Source of the DNA: an uncultured beta proteobacterium
GTDB lineage: Bacteria > Pseudomonadota > Gammaproteobacteria > Burkholderiales > Burkholderiaceae_E
Assembly: GCA_903934295.1 (NCBI GenBank)
Contig: CAIZNI010000051.1
Location: 90,228 to 154,227, forward strand
Direction: 5' to 3'
DNA: 64,000 nt
Under the pieces are notes generated by a model that ran no database searches, was not told the DNA's origin, and worked only from the letters and a program-made list of their open reading frames with translations. Of the stretch, positions 12,111 through 23,604 are shown in pieces. Position 1 is the first letter of the stretch, and each line of letters opens with the position of its first letter. Position numbers and translations under genes: made by a program.

Positions 12111-13186
12111 GCGCGCCCCCGATCCGGGGCAGCCAGCGCCTCGCAGACATCGGCGACCTCACGCGTCGCGTCCGGGCGGGCGGCCTCGCGGGCCAGCTCG
12201 GCCATCCCGAGCAACTGGGCGCGCGTCAGCCCGCCCAGCAATTGCGCAAGGCGGGTCGGGTCGGCCTGATCCTGGGGCAGCAGCCAGGCGGCGCCCCGAT
12301 CGGACAGGAATCGGGCGTTGCCGCTCTGGTGATCGTCGACCGCGTGCGGGAACGGGACCAGGACGCTGGCCACCCCGACCGCGGCGAGTTCGGCCACCGT
12401 CATCGCGCCGGCCCGGCAGACCACCAGATCGGCGCGGGCCAGTTCGTCCGCCATGTCATCGATGAATTCACGGACCTCGGCGCTGACACCGGCCTGGGCG
12501 TAACGCTGCACCACGTCGGCAGCACGACCGCGTCCGGCCTGATGGACCACCTGCGGACGGCCCACCGGATCGATCAGCGCCAGCGCGGCGGGAAGACGCT
12601 CGTTGAGGGCCTGTGCGCCCAGACTGCCACCCACCACCAGCAGCCGCAGCGGACCGCTGCGGCCGGCAAAGCGCTGCCCCGGTGCGGGCAGGGACAGGAT
12701 CTCCTCGCGCACCGGGTTGCCGGTCCACTGGGCGCCGCGCAACGCACCGGGGAAAGCCACCAGCACCCGGCTGGCCACGCGGGCCAGCACCCGGTTGGCC
12801 AGACCGGCGACCGAATTCTGTTCATGCAGCACCAGCGGGCAGCCGGTCAGTCGGGCCATCAGGCCGCCGGGGAAGCTGACATAGCCGCCCATGCCCAGCA
12901 CCACCGAGGGCTGCTCGGCACGCAGCGCGCGCGCGCTCTGCACGCAGGCCCGCAGCAGGTTCCAGGGCAGGGCCAGGCGGGTCGCCAGGCCCTTGCCGCG
13001 CAGACCGCCGAATTCGACCGGCCGCATCGCGATGCCATGGCGCGGCACGAGCGCCGCCTCCATGCCCAGCGGATTGCCCAGCCAGACCACCTTCCAGGCG
13101 CGCCGGCGCATTTCCTGCGCCACCGCCAGGCCCGGCATCACATGCCCGCCGGTGCCGCCAGCCATGATGAGGAGGGTGCGGCTCAT
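12107..13186 (-). CDS. murG: MurG, lipid II synthase glycosyltransferase
   Basis: MurG transfers GlcNAc from UDP-GlcNAc to lipid I at the inner face of the membrane. The 359-residue form starts [20 protein letters not shown], with the glycine-rich G-loop 1 (GGTGGH) that contacts the lipid-linked substrate. [14 protein letters not shown] (G-loop 2), [14 protein letters not shown] (G-loop 3) and the UDP-binding [17 protein letters not shown] segment follow. Its ATG forms an ATGA with the ftsW stop. A longer upstream frame inside ftsW is discarded. Confidence 0.97.
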   Translation of the reverse strand: MSRTLLIMAGGTGGHVMPGLAVAQEMRRRAWKVVWLGNPLGMEAALVPRHGIAMRPVEFGGLRGKGLATRLALPWNLLRACVQSARALRAEQPSVVLGMGGYVSFPGGLMARLTGCPLVLHEQNSVAGLANRVLARVASRVLVAFPGALRGAQWTGNPVREEILSLPAPGQRFAGRSGPLRLLVVGGSLGAQALNERLPAALALIDPVGRPQVVHQAGRGRAADVVQRYAQAGVSAEVREFIDDMADELARADLVVCRAGAMTVAELAAVGVASVLVPFPHAVDDHQSGNARFLSDRGAAWLLPQDQADPTRLAQLLGGLTRAQLLGMAELAREAARPDATREVADVCEALAAPDRGRA

Positions 13187-14382
13187 GCGGCCCCCCGCAT
13201 GAGCCGGCGATTTTCGAAATCGACGCGCAGCAGCACCGCAATGGCCACGCAGTTGACCAGCAAGCCGGTACCGCCATAGCTCATCAGCGGCAGCGTCAGC
13301 CCCTTGGTGGGCAGCAGACCGAGATTGACGCCCATGTTGATGAAGGCCTGAAAGCCCAGCCACAGCGCGACACCCTTGGCGACCAGCCCGGAGAAAACGC
13401 GGTCGACGGCGATCGCCTGACGGCCGATCTCGAACGCGCGGCGGATCAGCCAGAAGAACAGGAAGATCACCACCAGCACGCCGGCCAGACCCAGTTCCTC
13501 GCCGATGACCGCGAGCAGGAAGTCGGTGTGCGCCTCGGGCAGGTAGTGCAGCTTCTCGATCGAGCCGCCCAGGCCGACGCCGAAGAGTTCGCCGCGCCCG
13601 AAGGCGATCAGCGAATGGGTCAGCTGGTAGCCCTTGCCCAGCGGATCGGCAAAGGGATCAAGGTAGGCGAAGATTCGCTCGCGGCGCCACGGCGAGATCG
13701 CGATCAGCACGGCGAAGGTCGACACCGCGGTCACCACCAGACCGGCAAACAAACGTCCGTTCACCCCGCCCAGAAACAGCATGCCCATCGCAACGGTGGC
13801 GATCACCACGAAGGCACCAAGGTCGGGCTCGAGCAGCAGCAGGATGCCCACCGTGACCACCACCCCACCCATCGGCGCGAAGCCCTTGGAGAAGTGCTGC
13901 ATGTAGTCCTGCTTGCGCACGGTGTAGTCGGCCACGTACAGGATCACGAAGAACTTCATCAGCTCGGACGGCTGCAGGCTGGTGAAACCCAGCGACAGCC
14001 AGCGCCGCGCGCCGTACACGACCTTGCCGACGCCGGGGATCAGCACCACGAACAGCAGGACCAGGCCGACGACGAACAGCAGCGGTGCCCAGCGCTGCCA
14101 GAAGCGCATCGGTGTGGCGAAGGCGACCATTCCGACCAGCACGCCCAGCGCAATCGCGAAACTGTGGCGGGCCAGGAAATGGGTGGACTTGTAGGCGGCA
14201 AACTTGGGTGAATCGGGCAAGGCGATCGAGGCGGAATAGACCATCACCAGGCCGATCGCCAGCAGGGATCCGACCACCCACAGCAGCGCGGTGTCGATCG
14301 CCTGCGCATTGGACGCCAGGGCGTTGCGCACGACCGTCCGGGCGCCGGACGGTTCGCGCCAGGGCATGCGCAGGTTCAGCAT
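13183..14382 (-). CDS. ftsW: FtsW, SEDS-family peptidoglycan polymerase of the divisome
   Basis: FtsW is a polytopic SEDS glycosyltransferase that polymerises septal lipid II together with FtsI. The 399-residue protein has about ten membrane helices, from [20 protein letters not shown] to [14 protein letters not shown]. Signature segments [41 protein letters not shown] and [18 protein letters not shown] are present. The start overlaps the murD stop by 7 nt, and the stop overlaps the murG start. It is a standard dcw member. Confidence 0.97.
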   Translation of the reverse strand: MLNLRMPWREPSGARTVVRNALASNAQAIDTALLWVVGSLLAIGLVMVYSASIALPDSPKFAAYKSTHFLARHSFAIALGVLVGMVAFATPMRFWQRWAPLLFVVGLVLLFVVLIPGVGKVVYGARRWLSLGFTSLQPSELMKFFVILYVADYTVRKQDYMQHFSKGFAPMGGVVVTVGILLLLEPDLGAFVVIATVAMGMLFLGGVNGRLFAGLVVTAVSTFAVLIAISPWRRERIFAYLDPFADPLGKGYQLTHSLIAFGRGELFGVGLGGSIEKLHYLPEAHTDFLLAVIGEELGLAGVLVVIFLFFWLIRRAFEIGRQAIAVDRVFSGLVAKGVALWLGFQAFINMGVNLGLLPTKGLTLPLMSYGGTGLLVNCVAIAVLLRVDFENRRLMRGAA

Positions 14383-15887
14383 GGCATCCCCGCGTCCTGG
14401 GCGAGCGCCCGCACGGCCGCCACGAAGACTTCCGAGCGGTGACCGTAGTGGCGAAACATGTCAAGGCTGGCGCAGGCGGGCGACAGCAGAACCGCGTCGC
14501 CGAGCCGGGCGTCGGTCCGCGCCTGGGTGACCGCCTCTTCGAGGCTGGCGCAATCGTGCAGGGGCACACCGGTATCGGCCAGGGCCCGGCGCAGCAAAGG
14601 CGCATCGCGCCCGATCAGATAGACGCTGGCGGCATGCGCGCGGACCGCCTGGGCCAGCGGCGAAAAATCCTGGCCCTTGCCATCGCCCCCGGCGATCAGC
14701 CGACAGCGCTTGCCCAGGCCCGACAGCGCGGCGACGGTTGCCCCGACATTGGTGCCCTTGCTGTCGTCGTAGTACTCGACATCGTCGAGCACCGCGATCA
14801 GTTCGCAGCGGTGCGGCTCACCCTGGAAGTCGCGCAGGGCGTGAAGCATCGCGGGCATCGACACGCCCAGCGCGCCCGCCACCGCCAGCGCGGCCAGTGC
14901 GTTGCCCTGGTTGTGGGCGCCGCGGATGCGCAGCGCATCGGCCGGCATCAGCCGGCGCACGATCACGCTGGCCGGCTCGCGGCGACGGCGCGAGGGGATC
15001 GACTCCTCGCCGGGCACGGCGCAGGCCAGCCAGCGCAGTCCCCCGTCATGGCTGATGCCGAACTCATCCAGCGCCGCCGGCAGCGACTGACCGAAACTGG
15101 CGCGCGCGGCGCCGGCCGGCGGCTCGGTGAGCGGATCGTCGCGATTGAAGACGCACACGCCGGCACCCCGGTAGATGCGCTGCTTGGCCGCGGTGTAGCT
15201 GGCCATCGAGGCATGCCAGTCGAGATGGTCCTGCGTGAGGTTCAGGATCGCCGCCGCGTCCGGTGCGAGACTGTGCGAGAGGGCCAGCTGGAAGCTCGAC
15301 AGTTCGAGCACCCAGACTTGCGGCAGACGGGCCGGATCGGGCAGTTCGCCGCACTCGACCAGGCTGGCGCGCAGCGCATCGAGCGCGGCCGGCGCGATGT
15401 TGCCGGCGACCGCCACCCGCAGGCCGGCGTGCTCGCACAGATGGCCGACCAGCCGGGTGGTGGTGGTCTTGCCGTTGGTGCCGGTGATCGCCGCCAGCTT
15501 CGGGCGATAGCCCTGCTCGCGCAGCACCGCCAGCGCCTGCGCGAAGAGTTCGATCTCGCCAGCAACCGGCAGCCCGCGCGCCAGCGCCGCGCGATGGAAG
15601 TCCGCGCTGGCACCCGACTCGATGGACAGACCGGGACTCCAGGCGAGCAGATCGGCATCGTCCAGCAGCGACGCCTGGAAGGGGCCGCTCACGAAGCGGG
15701 CGGCCGGCACGTCGCGGCGCAGCGCCTCGAGTTGCGGCGGCGCCTCGCGGGTGTCGGCAACGCTGACCAGGGCGCCCTTGAACGAGGCCCAGCGCGCCAT
15801 CGCCAGACCCGACTCGCCCAGTCCCACCACCAGGACCCGGCGGCCGGCGAGATCGAAAAGCTGAAGCTGTTCGGCCATCGGGCTCAC
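14376..15887 (-). CDS. murD: MurD, UDP-MurNAc-L-alanine--D-glutamate ligase
   Basis: MurD adds D-Glu to UDP-MurNAc-L-Ala. The 503-residue frame contains [16 protein letters not shown] near the N terminus, the ATP loop [15 protein letters not shown], the Mur-ligase [14 protein letters not shown] segment and [13 protein letters not shown]. The GTG start at 15885-15887 forms GTGA with the mraY stop; an in-frame ATG at 15876-15878 is an equally plausible start, three codons downstream. A loop between [17 protein letters not shown] and [14 protein letters not shown] appears slightly extended. Confidence 0.97.
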   Translation of the reverse strand: MSPMAEQLQLFDLAGRRVLVVGLGESGLAMARWASFKGALVSVADTREAPPQLEALRRDVPAARFVSGPFQASLLDDADLLAWSPGLSIESGASADFHRAALARGLPVAGEIELFAQALAVLREQGYRPKLAAITGTNGKTTTTRLVGHLCEHAGLRVAVAGNIAPAALDALRASLVECGELPDPARLPQVWVLELSSFQLALSHSLAPDAAAILNLTQDHLDWHASMASYTAAKQRIYRGAGVCVFNRDDPLTEPPAGAARASFGQSLPAALDEFGISHDGGLRWLACAVPGEESIPSRRRREPASVIVRRLMPADALRIRGAHNQGNALAALAVAGALGVSMPAMLHALRDFQGEPHRCELIAVLDDVEYYDDSKGTNVGATVAALSGLGKRCRLIAGGDGKGQDFSPLAQAVRAHAASVYLIGRDAPLLRRALADTGVPLHDCASLEEAVTQARTDARLGDAVLLSPACASLDMFRHYGHRSEVFVAAVRALAQDAGMPC

Positions 15888-17053
15888 CGCAGCTTCAGCG
15901 ACGACAGGCCGAACAGCACCAGCATCATCGTGACGATCCAGAACCGCACGACGACCTGGCTCTCCTTCACACCGCCCACCTCGAAGTGATGGTGCAGCGG
16001 GGCCATCCGGAAGATCCGCCGCCCGGTGCCGTAGCGTCGCTTGGTGTACTTGAACCAGCCGACCTGCAGCATGACCGACACGGTCTCGGCGACGAAGACG
16101 CCGCCCATGATGAACAGCACGATCTCCTGGCGCACGATGACCGCGACCGTGCCCAGGGCGCCACCGAGCGCCAGCGCACCGACATCACCCATGAAGACCT
16201 GCGCCGGGTAGGCGTTGTACCAGAGGAAGGCGAGGCCCGCGCCGGCGATCGCGCCGCAGAACACCGTGAGCTCGCCGGCCCCGGCGATGTGCGGGATCAG
16301 CAGGTACTTCGCGAACACCGCATTGCCGGTCACGTAGGCGAACACCCCCAGCGCCGTGCCCACGAGCACCGCCGGCATGATCGCCAGCCCATCGGCACCA
16401 TCGGTCAGGTTGACCGCGTTGCTCGTGCCCACGATCACCAGGAAGCTCAGGACGATGAAGCCGAAGACGCCGACCGGGTAGGCGACGTTCTTGAAGAACG
16501 GCACGATCAGATCCGCCTTGGGCGGCAGATCCATCGCCAGCCCGCTGGCGACCCAGCGCGCGAACAGGTCGAGCGCCTGGCCGCTGCTCTGCGCGGGCAC
16601 CGCGAACGCGAGATAGACCGCCGCGATGACACCGATCAGCGACTGCCAGAAGAACTTGTCGCGCGCCGACATTCCCTTGGGGTTGCGATGCACCACCTTG
16701 CGATAGTCGTCGACCCAGCCGATCGCACCGAAACCCAACGTGACCAGCAGCACCACCCAGACGAAACGGTTCGACAGGTCCGACCACAACAGGGTCGCGG
16801 TACCGATGGCCACCAGGATGAGCGCCCCGCCCATCGTCGGTGTTCCCGACTTGGCCAGATGGGTCTGGGGGCCGTCGTCACGCACCGACTGGCCGATCTT
16901 GAGCTGCGCCAGCTTGCGGATGAGCATCGGTCCGAAGATCAGTCCGATCGCCAGCGCGGTCAGGGTCGCCATCACCGCCCGCAGGGTGATGTAGTTGAAC
17001 ACCGCGAAACCACGGATGTCGCGGGAGAGCCACTGGGCGATTTCGAGCAGCAT
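15884..17053 (-). CDS. mraY: MraY, phospho-N-acetylmuramoyl-pentapeptide transferase
   Basis: MraY moves phospho-MurNAc-pentapeptide onto undecaprenyl phosphate, giving lipid I. The 389-residue protein is polytopic. Catalytic motifs are [19 protein letters not shown] (cytoplasmic loop 1), [16 protein letters not shown] (the Mg-binding region) and [11 protein letters not shown] (the histidine loop). The start [16 protein letters not shown] is the family start; there is 1 nt between the murF stop and this ATG. Its stop overlaps the murD start codon. Confidence 0.97.
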   Translation of the reverse strand: MLLEIAQWLSRDIRGFAVFNYITLRAVMATLTALAIGLIFGPMLIRKLAQLKIGQSVRDDGPQTHLAKSGTPTMGGALILVAIGTATLLWSDLSNRFVWVVLLVTLGFGAIGWVDDYRKVVHRNPKGMSARDKFFWQSLIGVIAAVYLAFAVPAQSSGQALDLFARWVASGLAMDLPPKADLIVPFFKNVAYPVGVFGFIVLSFLVIVGTSNAVNLTDGADGLAIMPAVLVGTALGVFAYVTGNAVFAKYLLIPHIAGAGELTVFCGAIAGAGLAFLWYNAYPAQVFMGDVGALALGGALGTVAVIVRQEIVLFIMGGVFVAETVSVMLQVGWFKYTKRRYGTGRRIFRMAPLHHHFEVGGVKESQVVVRFWIVTMMLVLFGLSSLKLR

Positions 17054-17054
17054 G

Positions 17055-18425
17055 TCAGTGCGCCTGCCCGCTGTCCTGGCGATCCGACAGGGCGGCAACA
17101 ACCCGCTCCATGCGCATCGACCGCGACCCCTTGACCAGCACGCTGGCGGGCGGCGTGGCCAGGGCCTGCGCACGCGCGATCAGGGCTTCGATCGATCCGA
17201 AGCACTCGAATCCGGCATGCGTGCGCTCGCGCACCGCGCGGCTGGTCGCCTCACCGAAGGCAAGCAGGTGATCGACGCCGCGCTCGAATGCGTAGTCGAC
17301 CACCTCGCGATGGAACTGCTCACCCTGATCGCCGACCTCGGCCATGTCGCCCAGCACCAGAATCCGTGGCGCCGGCAGACCGGCCAGGATGTCGATGGCG
17401 GCGCGCACCGAATCCGGATTCGCGTTGTAGCTGTCGTCGATCAGGCGTGCGCCCGAGACCGCCGCCAGTCGTACCAGCCGTCCCTGATACGGGCGAAAGG
17501 CCGCCAGGCCCGCGGCGATGGTCGCCGCACCGATGCCGATCGCGCTGGCGCAGGCGGCGGCGGCCAGCGCGTTGCGCACGTTGTGTGCGCCGTCGATCCC
17601 CAGCCGCACCGCGACCGGCTGACCGCCCAGATGCATCTCGAAGCCCTCGGGACGGGCGGCCGGATCGGCATGAACGGTGCAGTCGGCGCTCAGACCGAAG
17701 GTGATGCAGGTGCGCGCGCCGGCGAGCCCGTGCCAGAGCGCGGTGTGCGGATCGTCGCCGGGGAACACCGCCACGCCGTCGGCCGGCAGGCTGCTCAGCG
17801 CCGCGCCGTTTTCCAGGGCGGTCGCGCGCACCGAGCCCAGGAACTCCTGGTGCTCGCGCTGGGCGTTGTTCACCAGCGCCACCGTCGGCTGGGCGATCGA
17901 CGCCAGCCATTCGATCTCGCCGGGCCGGTTCATGCCGAGCTCGATCACCGCCGCCCGGTGCTCGGGTCCCAGCGAGAGCACGGTGATCGGCACGCCGACG
18001 TCATTGTTGAGGTTGCCCACGGTCGACAGTCGGTGCGCCGCGCCGAACTCGACCGCCAGGATCGAGGCCAGCATCTCCTTGACGGTGGTCTTGCCGTTGC
18101 TGCCGGTCACCGCGAGCACCGGCAGCCGGAACCGACGCCGCCAGCCGGCGGCGATCTCGCCAAACGCGCGGCGCGAATCCGGCGCGATCAGGGCCGGCAC
18201 CCGCAACCCGTCGACCGGGCGCTCGGCCAGCACCGCCACCGCACCGGCATCGCAGGCCTGGCCGATGAAGTCATGGGCGTCGAAGCGCTCGCCACGCAAG
18301 GCCACGAAGAGCGACCCCGGCCGGATCGCCCGGGTGTCGGTGCAGACCGCGTTCACGCTCACCGAGCCATCGCCCACCAGCCGGGCGGCGCTGAGCCATT
18401 CGAAGGCCTCGTGCAGGCTAAACAT
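17055..18425 (-). CDS. murF: MurF, UDP-MurNAc-tripeptide--D-Ala-D-Ala ligase
   Basis: MurF joins D-Ala-D-Ala to the UDP-MurNAc-tripeptide. The 456-residue protein starts [20 protein letters not shown]. It has the substrate loop [26 protein letters not shown] split over residues 30-55, the ATP loop [14 protein letters not shown], and [15 protein letters not shown] in the C-terminal domain. The start lies 8 nt inside the 3' end of murE. The longer reading upstream would be read out of frame through murE and is rejected. Confidence 0.97.
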   Translation of the reverse strand: MFSLHEAFEWLSAARLVGDGSVSVNAVCTDTRAIRPGSLFVALRGERFDAHDFIGQACDAGAVAVLAERPVDGLRVPALIAPDSRRAFGEIAAGWRRRFRLPVLAVTGSNGKTTVKEMLASILAVEFGAAHRLSTVGNLNNDVGVPITVLSLGPEHRAAVIELGMNRPGEIEWLASIAQPTVALVNNAQREHQEFLGSVRATALENGAALSSLPADGVAVFPGDDPHTALWHGLAGARTCITFGLSADCTVHADPAARPEGFEMHLGGQPVAVRLGIDGAHNVRNALAAAACASAIGIGAATIAAGLAAFRPYQGRLVRLAAVSGARLIDDSYNANPDSVRAAIDILAGLPAPRILVLGDMAEVGDQGEQFHREVVDYAFERGVDHLLAFGEATSRAVRERTHAGFECFGSIEALIARAQALATPPASVLVKGSRSMRMERVVAALSDRQDSGQAH

Positions 18426-20025
18426 CGGCGCCACCGTCCTGGAGGGATGACGCGATCTCGGGCGTCGGTCGCAACGCCAGCGCCTGGCGGGCCACCTGGA
18501 CATCGGAGAACGGCAGGCGGCGGGAGCCGACTTCCTGGTACTCCTCGTGGCCCTTGCCCGCAATCAGGACCACATCGGCCGGACGCGCCGCCACGATGGC
18601 CCTCTCGATGGCCCGGGCGCGATCAAGCTCGCTGGCAACGGGTTCGCGATTCAGGCCGGCGCGAATGTCCGAGAGGATGCGAAACGGCGATTCGGAACGC
18701 GGATTGTCGGAGGTGAGGACCAGGTGATCGGCGGCGCGCTGCGCCACATAGCCCATCATCGGCCGCTTGCCGGGGTCACGGTCGCCGCCGGCCCCGAACA
18801 CGCACCACAGATCGCCGCCGCGCGCCAACGCGACCGGACGCAGCGCCTGCAGGGCGTTGGCCAGCGCGTCGGGCGAATGGGCGTAGTCGACCACCACCAG
18901 CGGCGCGCCCGGCGTCTCGATGCGCTGCATGCGGCCGGGTACCGGCTCAATGCGCGCGAGCTGTTCGACCACCGTGTCGAAAGGAATGCCCAGCGCCAGC
19001 CAGCAGCCCGCCGTCGCCAGCGCGTTGGACACGTTGAAGCGCCCCAGAAGGCTCAGCCGCACATCGGCGCGGCCATAGTCGCCGGCCAGCGCCAGGGTGA
19101 TGCCGTCGGCGTCCTCGATCACCCGGTCGGCCATCAGCAGACGGTCGCCCTGGGCGCCGTGCTGACCCGGCGCAAAACCATAGACAATCCGCAGCACCGG
19201 CGCGGCGCCCGGCGACGGGACAACCGCCTCGAGCATCTCGACGCTGGCCGGATCGTCGCCGTTGACGACCACCGCCCGCAGCCCCGGCCAGGCGAAAAGC
19301 CGCGACTTGGCGGCTGCATAGCGCGCCATCGTGAGGTGGTAGTCGAGGTGGTCGCGCGTCAGGTTGGTGAAGACCGCCACTTCGATCGCGGTGCCGTTGA
19401 CCCGCCCCTGCTCCAGGCCGATCGACGAAGCCTCCATCACCACGCCGCGGGCGCCGCGCATCGCGAAACCGGCCAGCATCCGCTGCAGACCCAGGGCATC
19501 GGGGGTGGTGAGACCGCTGGCATCGAGCGGTGCCGGGTTCTCGCGCCCGACCATCGCGCCGCCCAGGGTGCCGACGATCGCCGATGGCATGCCGGCATCG
19601 GCCAGTCCGCGGGCGACCCAGTGCGAAACACTTGTCTTGCCATTGGTACCGGTGACGGCCACCACATGCAGGCGCTCGGCAACGCGGCCGTGAAATTGCG
19701 CGGCGATCGGACCGGCGAGCTCACGCAGGCCCGGTACCGTCAGATAGGCCACGGTGTCGGGCAGCTCGATCACCGCCGCGTCGGGGCGCTCGAGCAGGAT
19801 GACCGCTGCGCCGCGTTCGATCGCCTGGCCGATGAAGGCACGCCCGTCGCCGGTCTGACCGGGGTAGGCGAAGAAGGCATCGCCCGGCTCCACCTGCCGG
19901 CTGTCGGCCACCAGCCGGGCGCCGTCGCGCAGGCGCGCGCGAAGCCACTGGCCGATCTCGCGCGCACTGTCGGGTTGCTCGGCCAGACCCGCGAAGGCGA
20001 CCGGGGCGAGGGTGAAACCGGTCAC
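18418..20025 (-). CDS. murE: MurE, UDP-MurNAc-tripeptide synthetase (meso-DAP type)
   Basis: MurE adds the third peptide residue. The DNPRSE motif (LVLTSDNPRSESPFRIL) indicates meso-diaminopimelate as substrate, as expected in a Gram-negative. The 535-residue protein has the ATP loop VTGTNGKTSVSHWVA and VVDYAHSPDALANAL. Translation begins at GTG (20023-20025), overlapping the ftsI stop as GTGA; AAGGAG just upstream inside ftsI supports this start. The C terminus ends with TAG 8 nt inside murF. Confidence 0.97.
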   Translation of the reverse strand: MTGFTLAPVAFAGLAEQPDSAREIGQWLRARLRDGARLVADSRQVEPGDAFFAYPGQTGDGRAFIGQAIERGAAVILLERPDAAVIELPDTVAYLTVPGLRELAGPIAAQFHGRVAERLHVVAVTGTNGKTSVSHWVARGLADAGMPSAIVGTLGGAMVGRENPAPLDASGLTTPDALGLQRMLAGFAMRGARGVVMEASSIGLEQGRVNGTAIEVAVFTNLTRDHLDYHLTMARYAAAKSRLFAWPGLRAVVVNGDDPASVEMLEAVVPSPGAAPVLRIVYGFAPGQHGAQGDRLLMADRVIEDADGITLALAGDYGRADVRLSLLGRFNVSNALATAGCWLALGIPFDTVVEQLARIEPVPGRMQRIETPGAPLVVVDYAHSPDALANALQALRPVALARGGDLWCVFGAGGDRDPGKRPMMGYVAQRAADHLVLTSDNPRSESPFRILSDIRAGLNREPVASELDRARAIERAIVAARPADVVLIAGKGHEEYQEVGSRRLPFSDVQVARQALALRPTPEIASSLQDGGADV

Positions 20026-21755
20026 ATGCTCTCCTTGACCGGTTCGGCAGGGATGATCAGATTGGCCAGCGGCGCATCGGGCGCGACGCGCAGCGAGCGC
20101 AGCGATTCGCCGGCGATCTGGGCGAACACCGGTGCCGCGACATCACCGCCGTAGTACCGGCCCGCAGAGGGCTCGTCGATCATCACCGCGATCACGATGC
20201 GCGGATTGGAGACCGGCGCGAAGCCGACGAAGGACGCGATGTACTTGTTGACGTAGCGACCACCCTCCTGCTTGTGGGCGGTTCCGGTCTTGCCGGCGAC
20301 CCGGTAGCCGGGAATCTGCGCCTTGGGTGCGGTGCCACCGGGTCCGGCTGCCATCTCGAGCATGTGGCGAACCGCCTGCGCGGTACCGGGCTCGATCACC
20401 CGCACGCCGGACGCCGGCTCACCGGTGCGCAGCATCGACAGCGCGACCAGATCTCCATCGCGCGCAAACACGGTGTAGGCGCGCGCCATCTGGATGAGCG
20501 ACACCGAGATGCCATGGCCATAGGACATCGTGGCCTGTTCGATCGGCCGCCAGTTCTTGTACGGACGCACCCGCCCGGCGACCGCCCCCGGGAAGCCGAG
20601 CTCGGGCGCCTGTCCGAAGCCGACTGCGGTGAACATGTTCCACATCTTTTCCGGCGGGAAGGTCAGCGCGATCTTGGCGGTGCCGACGTTGGACGATTTC
20701 TGCAGGACCTGTTCGACGGTGAGCGGCCCGTAGGCATGCGAGTCACCGATGGTGTTGGGCCCGATCGTCAGCTTGCCCGGCGCGGTCTGGATGATGGTCT
20801 GCGGGGTGAACCGCCCGGACTCCAGCGCCATCGCGCTCATGAAGGGCTTCATCGTCGAGCCCGGCTCGAAGGTGTCGGTGATGACCCGGTTGCGCAACTG
20901 CGCACCGGACAGTTGGCCGCGCTGGTTCGGGTTGTAGGTGGGCAGGTTCGCCAGCGCCAGCACTTCGCCGGTCTGGACATCGAGCACCACTGCCGCACCG
21001 GCCTTGGCCCGGTGTTCACGCAGCGCCTCCCGCAGCGCCGCGAAGGCATGGAACTGGATCTTGCTGTCGATCGAGAGGTTCAGGTCGCGACCCTCGAGCG
21101 GCTCGCTCAGCGTGCCGACATCCTCGATCACCCGGTTGAAGTTGTCGCGGATCACCCGCCGGCTGCCCGCCCTGCCGGCGAGCTGCTGCTCGCGCGCCAG
21201 TTCGATGCCTTCCTGACCGACATCCTCGACGTTGGTGAAGCCGACCACATGGGCGAGCGCCTCGCCCTCGGGATAGAACCGCTTGTACTCCTTGCGCTGA
21301 TGAACCCCGGGGATCGCCAGTGCCTGGATGCGCTCGGCGGCCTCGGCCTCGACCTGACGCTTCACATAGACAAAAGTCTTGCCCGGCGCGTCGAGCCGCC
21401 GCGCGAGCTCGGCCGGCTTCATCTCGAGCAGGCGGGCCAGGTCGGCAAGCTGCGCCGGCGTGGCCCGGACCTCGTCGGGCGCGACCCAGATCGCCCGCGC
21501 CGGCAGGCTGGACGCGAGCACCACGCCGTTGCGGTCGAAGACCTTGCCGCGCGAGGCCGGCAGCTCGACCGTGCGGCCGTAGCGCGACTCGCCCTGCTTC
21601 TGGAGAAAACCGTGGGTGAAGATCTGCAGATAGGCGGCGCGCCCGATCAGGGCCAGGAACGCCAGCGCCATCAGCAGCATCAGCAGCCGCGACCGATAGG
21701 CCGGCAGCTTGATGCGCAGCAGCGGGTTGGCCGAGTAGGGGACGCTGCGGCTCAT
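20022..21755 (-). CDS. ftsI: FtsI, division-specific transpeptidase (PBP3)
   Basis: This is a class B penicillin-binding protein that crosslinks septal peptidoglycan with FtsW. The 577-residue protein has one N-terminal membrane helix (LLMLLMALAFLALIGRAAYL), a PBP dimerisation domain beginning RGKVFDRNGVVLASS, and the transpeptidase motifs EPGSTMKPF (Ser nucleophile), KSSNVGTAK and AGKTGTAHK. No lipobox is seen. It starts with an ATG overlapping the ftsL stop. Confidence 0.97.
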   Translation of the reverse strand: MSRSVPYSANPLLRIKLPAYRSRLLMLLMALAFLALIGRAAYLQIFTHGFLQKQGESRYGRTVELPASRGKVFDRNGVVLASSLPARAIWVAPDEVRATPAQLADLARLLEMKPAELARRLDAPGKTFVYVKRQVEAEAAERIQALAIPGVHQRKEYKRFYPEGEALAHVVGFTNVEDVGQEGIELAREQQLAGRAGSRRVIRDNFNRVIEDVGTLSEPLEGRDLNLSIDSKIQFHAFAALREALREHRAKAGAAVVLDVQTGEVLALANLPTYNPNQRGQLSGAQLRNRVITDTFEPGSTMKPFMSAMALESGRFTPQTIIQTAPGKLTIGPNTIGDSHAYGPLTVEQVLQKSSNVGTAKIALTFPPEKMWNMFTAVGFGQAPELGFPGAVAGRVRPYKNWRPIEQATMSYGHGISVSLIQMARAYTVFARDGDLVALSMLRTGEPASGVRVIEPGTAQAVRHMLEMAAGPGGTAPKAQIPGYRVAGKTGTAHKQEGGRYVNKYIASFVGFAPVSNPRIVIAVMIDEPSAGRYYGGDVAAPVFAQIAGESLRSLRVAPDAPLANLIIPAEPVKESM

Positions 21756-22099
21756 CGGGCAGGTCCGGCCGGCGCGGGGCGCACGGCTGCCGGTGCCACC
21801 GTCACGGCTGACGGATCACCGGCCGCCGCGAGCGTGGTGTCCATCGTGAGGTGCAGGGTGCGGGCAGCGCTGAGCGGCTGCATCGCCAGGTCCTTGCGCG
21901 CCCGCGAATCGATCAGCGCGGCGTTGGCCATGCCGGTCTGCTCGAGCTGCAGCTGATCCCACTGGACGTCGAGCTGCTGCGCCTTGGCCTGCGCGCGCTC
22001 GAGATCGACGAACAGGCGACGCGCGCGCTGCTGGGAGGTGACCAGGCTCAGGCCGCACACAACCAGCAGGGTCGCCAGGATGAGGTTGACCCGGGTCAT
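21752..22099 (-). CDS. ftsL: FtsL, divisome protein
   Basis: This is a small bitopic divisome protein that pairs with FtsB and FtsQ. The 115-residue frame has a short cytoplasmic N terminus, one membrane helix ([17 protein letters not shown]), and a periplasmic coiled coil ([30 protein letters not shown]). An alanine/proline-rich tail follows. Length and place between rsmH and ftsI identify it. Both ends overlap neighbours as ATGA. Confidence 0.93.
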   Translation of the reverse strand: MTRVNLILATLLVVCGLSLVTSQQRARRLFVDLERAQAKAQQLDVQWDQLQLEQTGMANAALIDSRARKDLAMQPLSAARTLHLTMDTTLAAAGDPSAVTVAPAAVRPAPAGPAR

Positions 22100-23070
22100 C
22101 GCGCCGCCTCGCTGTCGGCCAACCGCTCGGCGACCCTGAGCACCGCCGAGCGGGCGCGCGGATTGGCCGAGCGCTCGCCCTCGTCAGGCAGCACCCGCGC
22201 GACCGGGCGCAGGCGGATGCGCACGCCGGCAGCAATGCCGCCGCGGATCGGATCGCGGGGCGCGTCACGACCGCTCTCGCGGGCGATGAACTGCTTGACG
22301 ATGCGGTCTTCGAGCGAATGAAAGCTGATGACCGCAAGACGTCCACCCGGACGCAGGCAGGCCAGGGCGGCGATCAGACCGTCCTGGAGCTCCTCAAGCT
22401 CCTGATTGATGAAAATCCGTAGAGCCTGAAAGGTGCGGGTGGCCGGGTCCTTGCCCACTTCCGGCTTCTTGCGCCGGCTGCGGACGACGCCCGCAACGAG
22501 AGTGGCAAGCTCTCCGGTGGTCTGCAGCGCATCGGCGCCGGCGTGGCGGCAGCGAGCAGCAATCGCCTTTGCAATTGGAAAAGCAAACCGTTCTTCCCCA
22601 TAGTCCCTCACCACCTGGCTGATCTGTTCCTCGCTGGCCGTCAGCAGCCATTGCCTGGCCGACTGACCCGATGTCGGATCCATCCGCATGTCGAGCGGCC
22701 CGTCCGCCCGAAAACTGAAGCCGCGCGCCGCCTCGTCGATCTGGGGCGAGGACACGCCCAGGTCGAAGAGCACGCCATCGACCCGATCATGACCATGCGC
22801 CGCCACCACCTCGCCAAGCGCGGAAAAACGGCTCTGGTCGATGCTGAAACGCGCGTCGCCCAGGCCCGGCGCCCACTGGCGGCCGGCCTGAACCGCCTGC
22901 GGATCGCGGTCCATCGCCATCAGCCGGCCCTGCCCGCCCAAGCGCGCCAGAATCGCCGCGCTGTGGCCGCCCCGCCCGAAGGTGCAGTCGACATAGATCC
23001 CGTCGGCACGAATCGACAGCGCCTCGACTGTCGGGTCGAGAAGGACCGGCACATGCCCCGGCTCGGCCAT
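22096..23070 (-). CDS. rsmH: RsmH, 16S rRNA C1402 N4-methyltransferase
   Basis: RsmH (MraW) methylates 16S rRNA at cytidine 1402 using S-adenosylmethionine. The 324-residue form begins [19 protein letters not shown] and has the SAM site [34 protein letters not shown], and the C-terminal [16 protein letters not shown]. It starts 8 nt after the mraZ stop. The upstream in-frame extension overlaps mraZ and does not resemble the family. Confidence 0.97.
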   Translation of the reverse strand: MAEPGHVPVLLDPTVEALSIRADGIYVDCTFGRGGHSAAILARLGGQGRLMAMDRDPQAVQAGRQWAPGLGDARFSIDQSRFSALGEVVAAHGHDRVDGVLFDLGVSSPQIDEAARGFSFRADGPLDMRMDPTSGQSARQWLLTASEEQISQVVRDYGEERFAFPIAKAIAARCRHAGADALQTTGELATLVAGVVRSRRKKPEVGKDPATRTFQALRIFINQELEELQDGLIAALACLRPGGRLAVISFHSLEDRIVKQFIARESGRDAPRDPIRGGIAAGVRIRLRPVARVLPDEGERSANPRARSAVLRVAERLADSEAAR

Positions 23071-23078
23071 GCCCTGGG

Positions 23079-23528
23079 TCAACCCTGATCGCCCTGGAAG
23101 GAAAAATTGGCCAGCGCCTCGGGAAGACCGGCCTCGATCGCCTTGTCTTCCTGCGCCTGCAGCACTTTTGGATCCCAGATTTCGAAGTAATGCTGCAAGC
23201 CCACCAGCATCACCTTCTGTTCGACCTTCAGACCGGCCGCCTCGCGCAGTTCGGGCGCGATCAGGATCCGCCCGGCCGAGTCCATCTCGATGTCGCTGGC
23301 GCTGCCCAGAAAGATCCGCTGCCAGGCGCGGGCGGCGAAGGGCCAGCCGGCGATTTCCTGGCGTTTGCGCTCCCAGTGGCTGCGGGCCAGCAGCATCAGA
23401 CAACCGTCCGGATGCCGGGTGAGCGTCAGCCGCCCCTCGTGGAGCACCTGCAAGATGTCGCGCTGACGCGAGGGCACGGTCAACCGGCCCTTGGAGTCAA
23501 GCGACAACGCGAAGCGTCCCTGGAGCAT
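23079..23528 (-). CDS. mraZ: MraZ, transcriptional regulator of the dcw cluster
   Basis: MraZ is an AbrB-like DNA-binding protein that forms a ring and represses its own operon. The 149-residue protein has two repeats, each with the conserved DxxxR segment: [16 protein letters not shown] (near residue 10) and [16 protein letters not shown] (near residue 85). It starts [15 protein letters not shown] and is the first gene of the operon. Phased TGGG-type boxes immediately upstream (see 23561-23604) are its expected binding site. Confidence 0.96.
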   Translation of the reverse strand: MLQGRFALSLDSKGRLTVPSRQRDILQVLHEGRLTLTRHPDGCLMLLARSHWERKRQEIAGWPFAARAWQRIFLGSASDIEMDSAGRILIAPELREAAGLKVEQKVMLVGLQHYFEIWDPKVLQAQEDKAIEAGLPEALANFSFQGDQG

Positions 23529-23560
23529 GGCAATTGGTTGTGGATGCCGAGGCTTGCGCT

Positions 23561-23604
23561 CCCTGACGACCCACTATTCACCACAAAAAACCCTGATCCC
23601 CCAC
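23561..23604 (-). promoter_or_regulatory. MraZ-box array upstream of mraZ
   Basis: Reading the minus strand, TGGGG, TGGTG and TGGGT start at 23603, 23583 and 23573, and GGG-containing sites fill 23593 and 23563. The units are therefore phased every 10 bp on one helix face. MraZ of other bacteria binds TGGG-type repeats with 10-bp phasing, so this is a good candidate operator. It overlaps the -10 element and the likely transcript start. Confidence 0.7.
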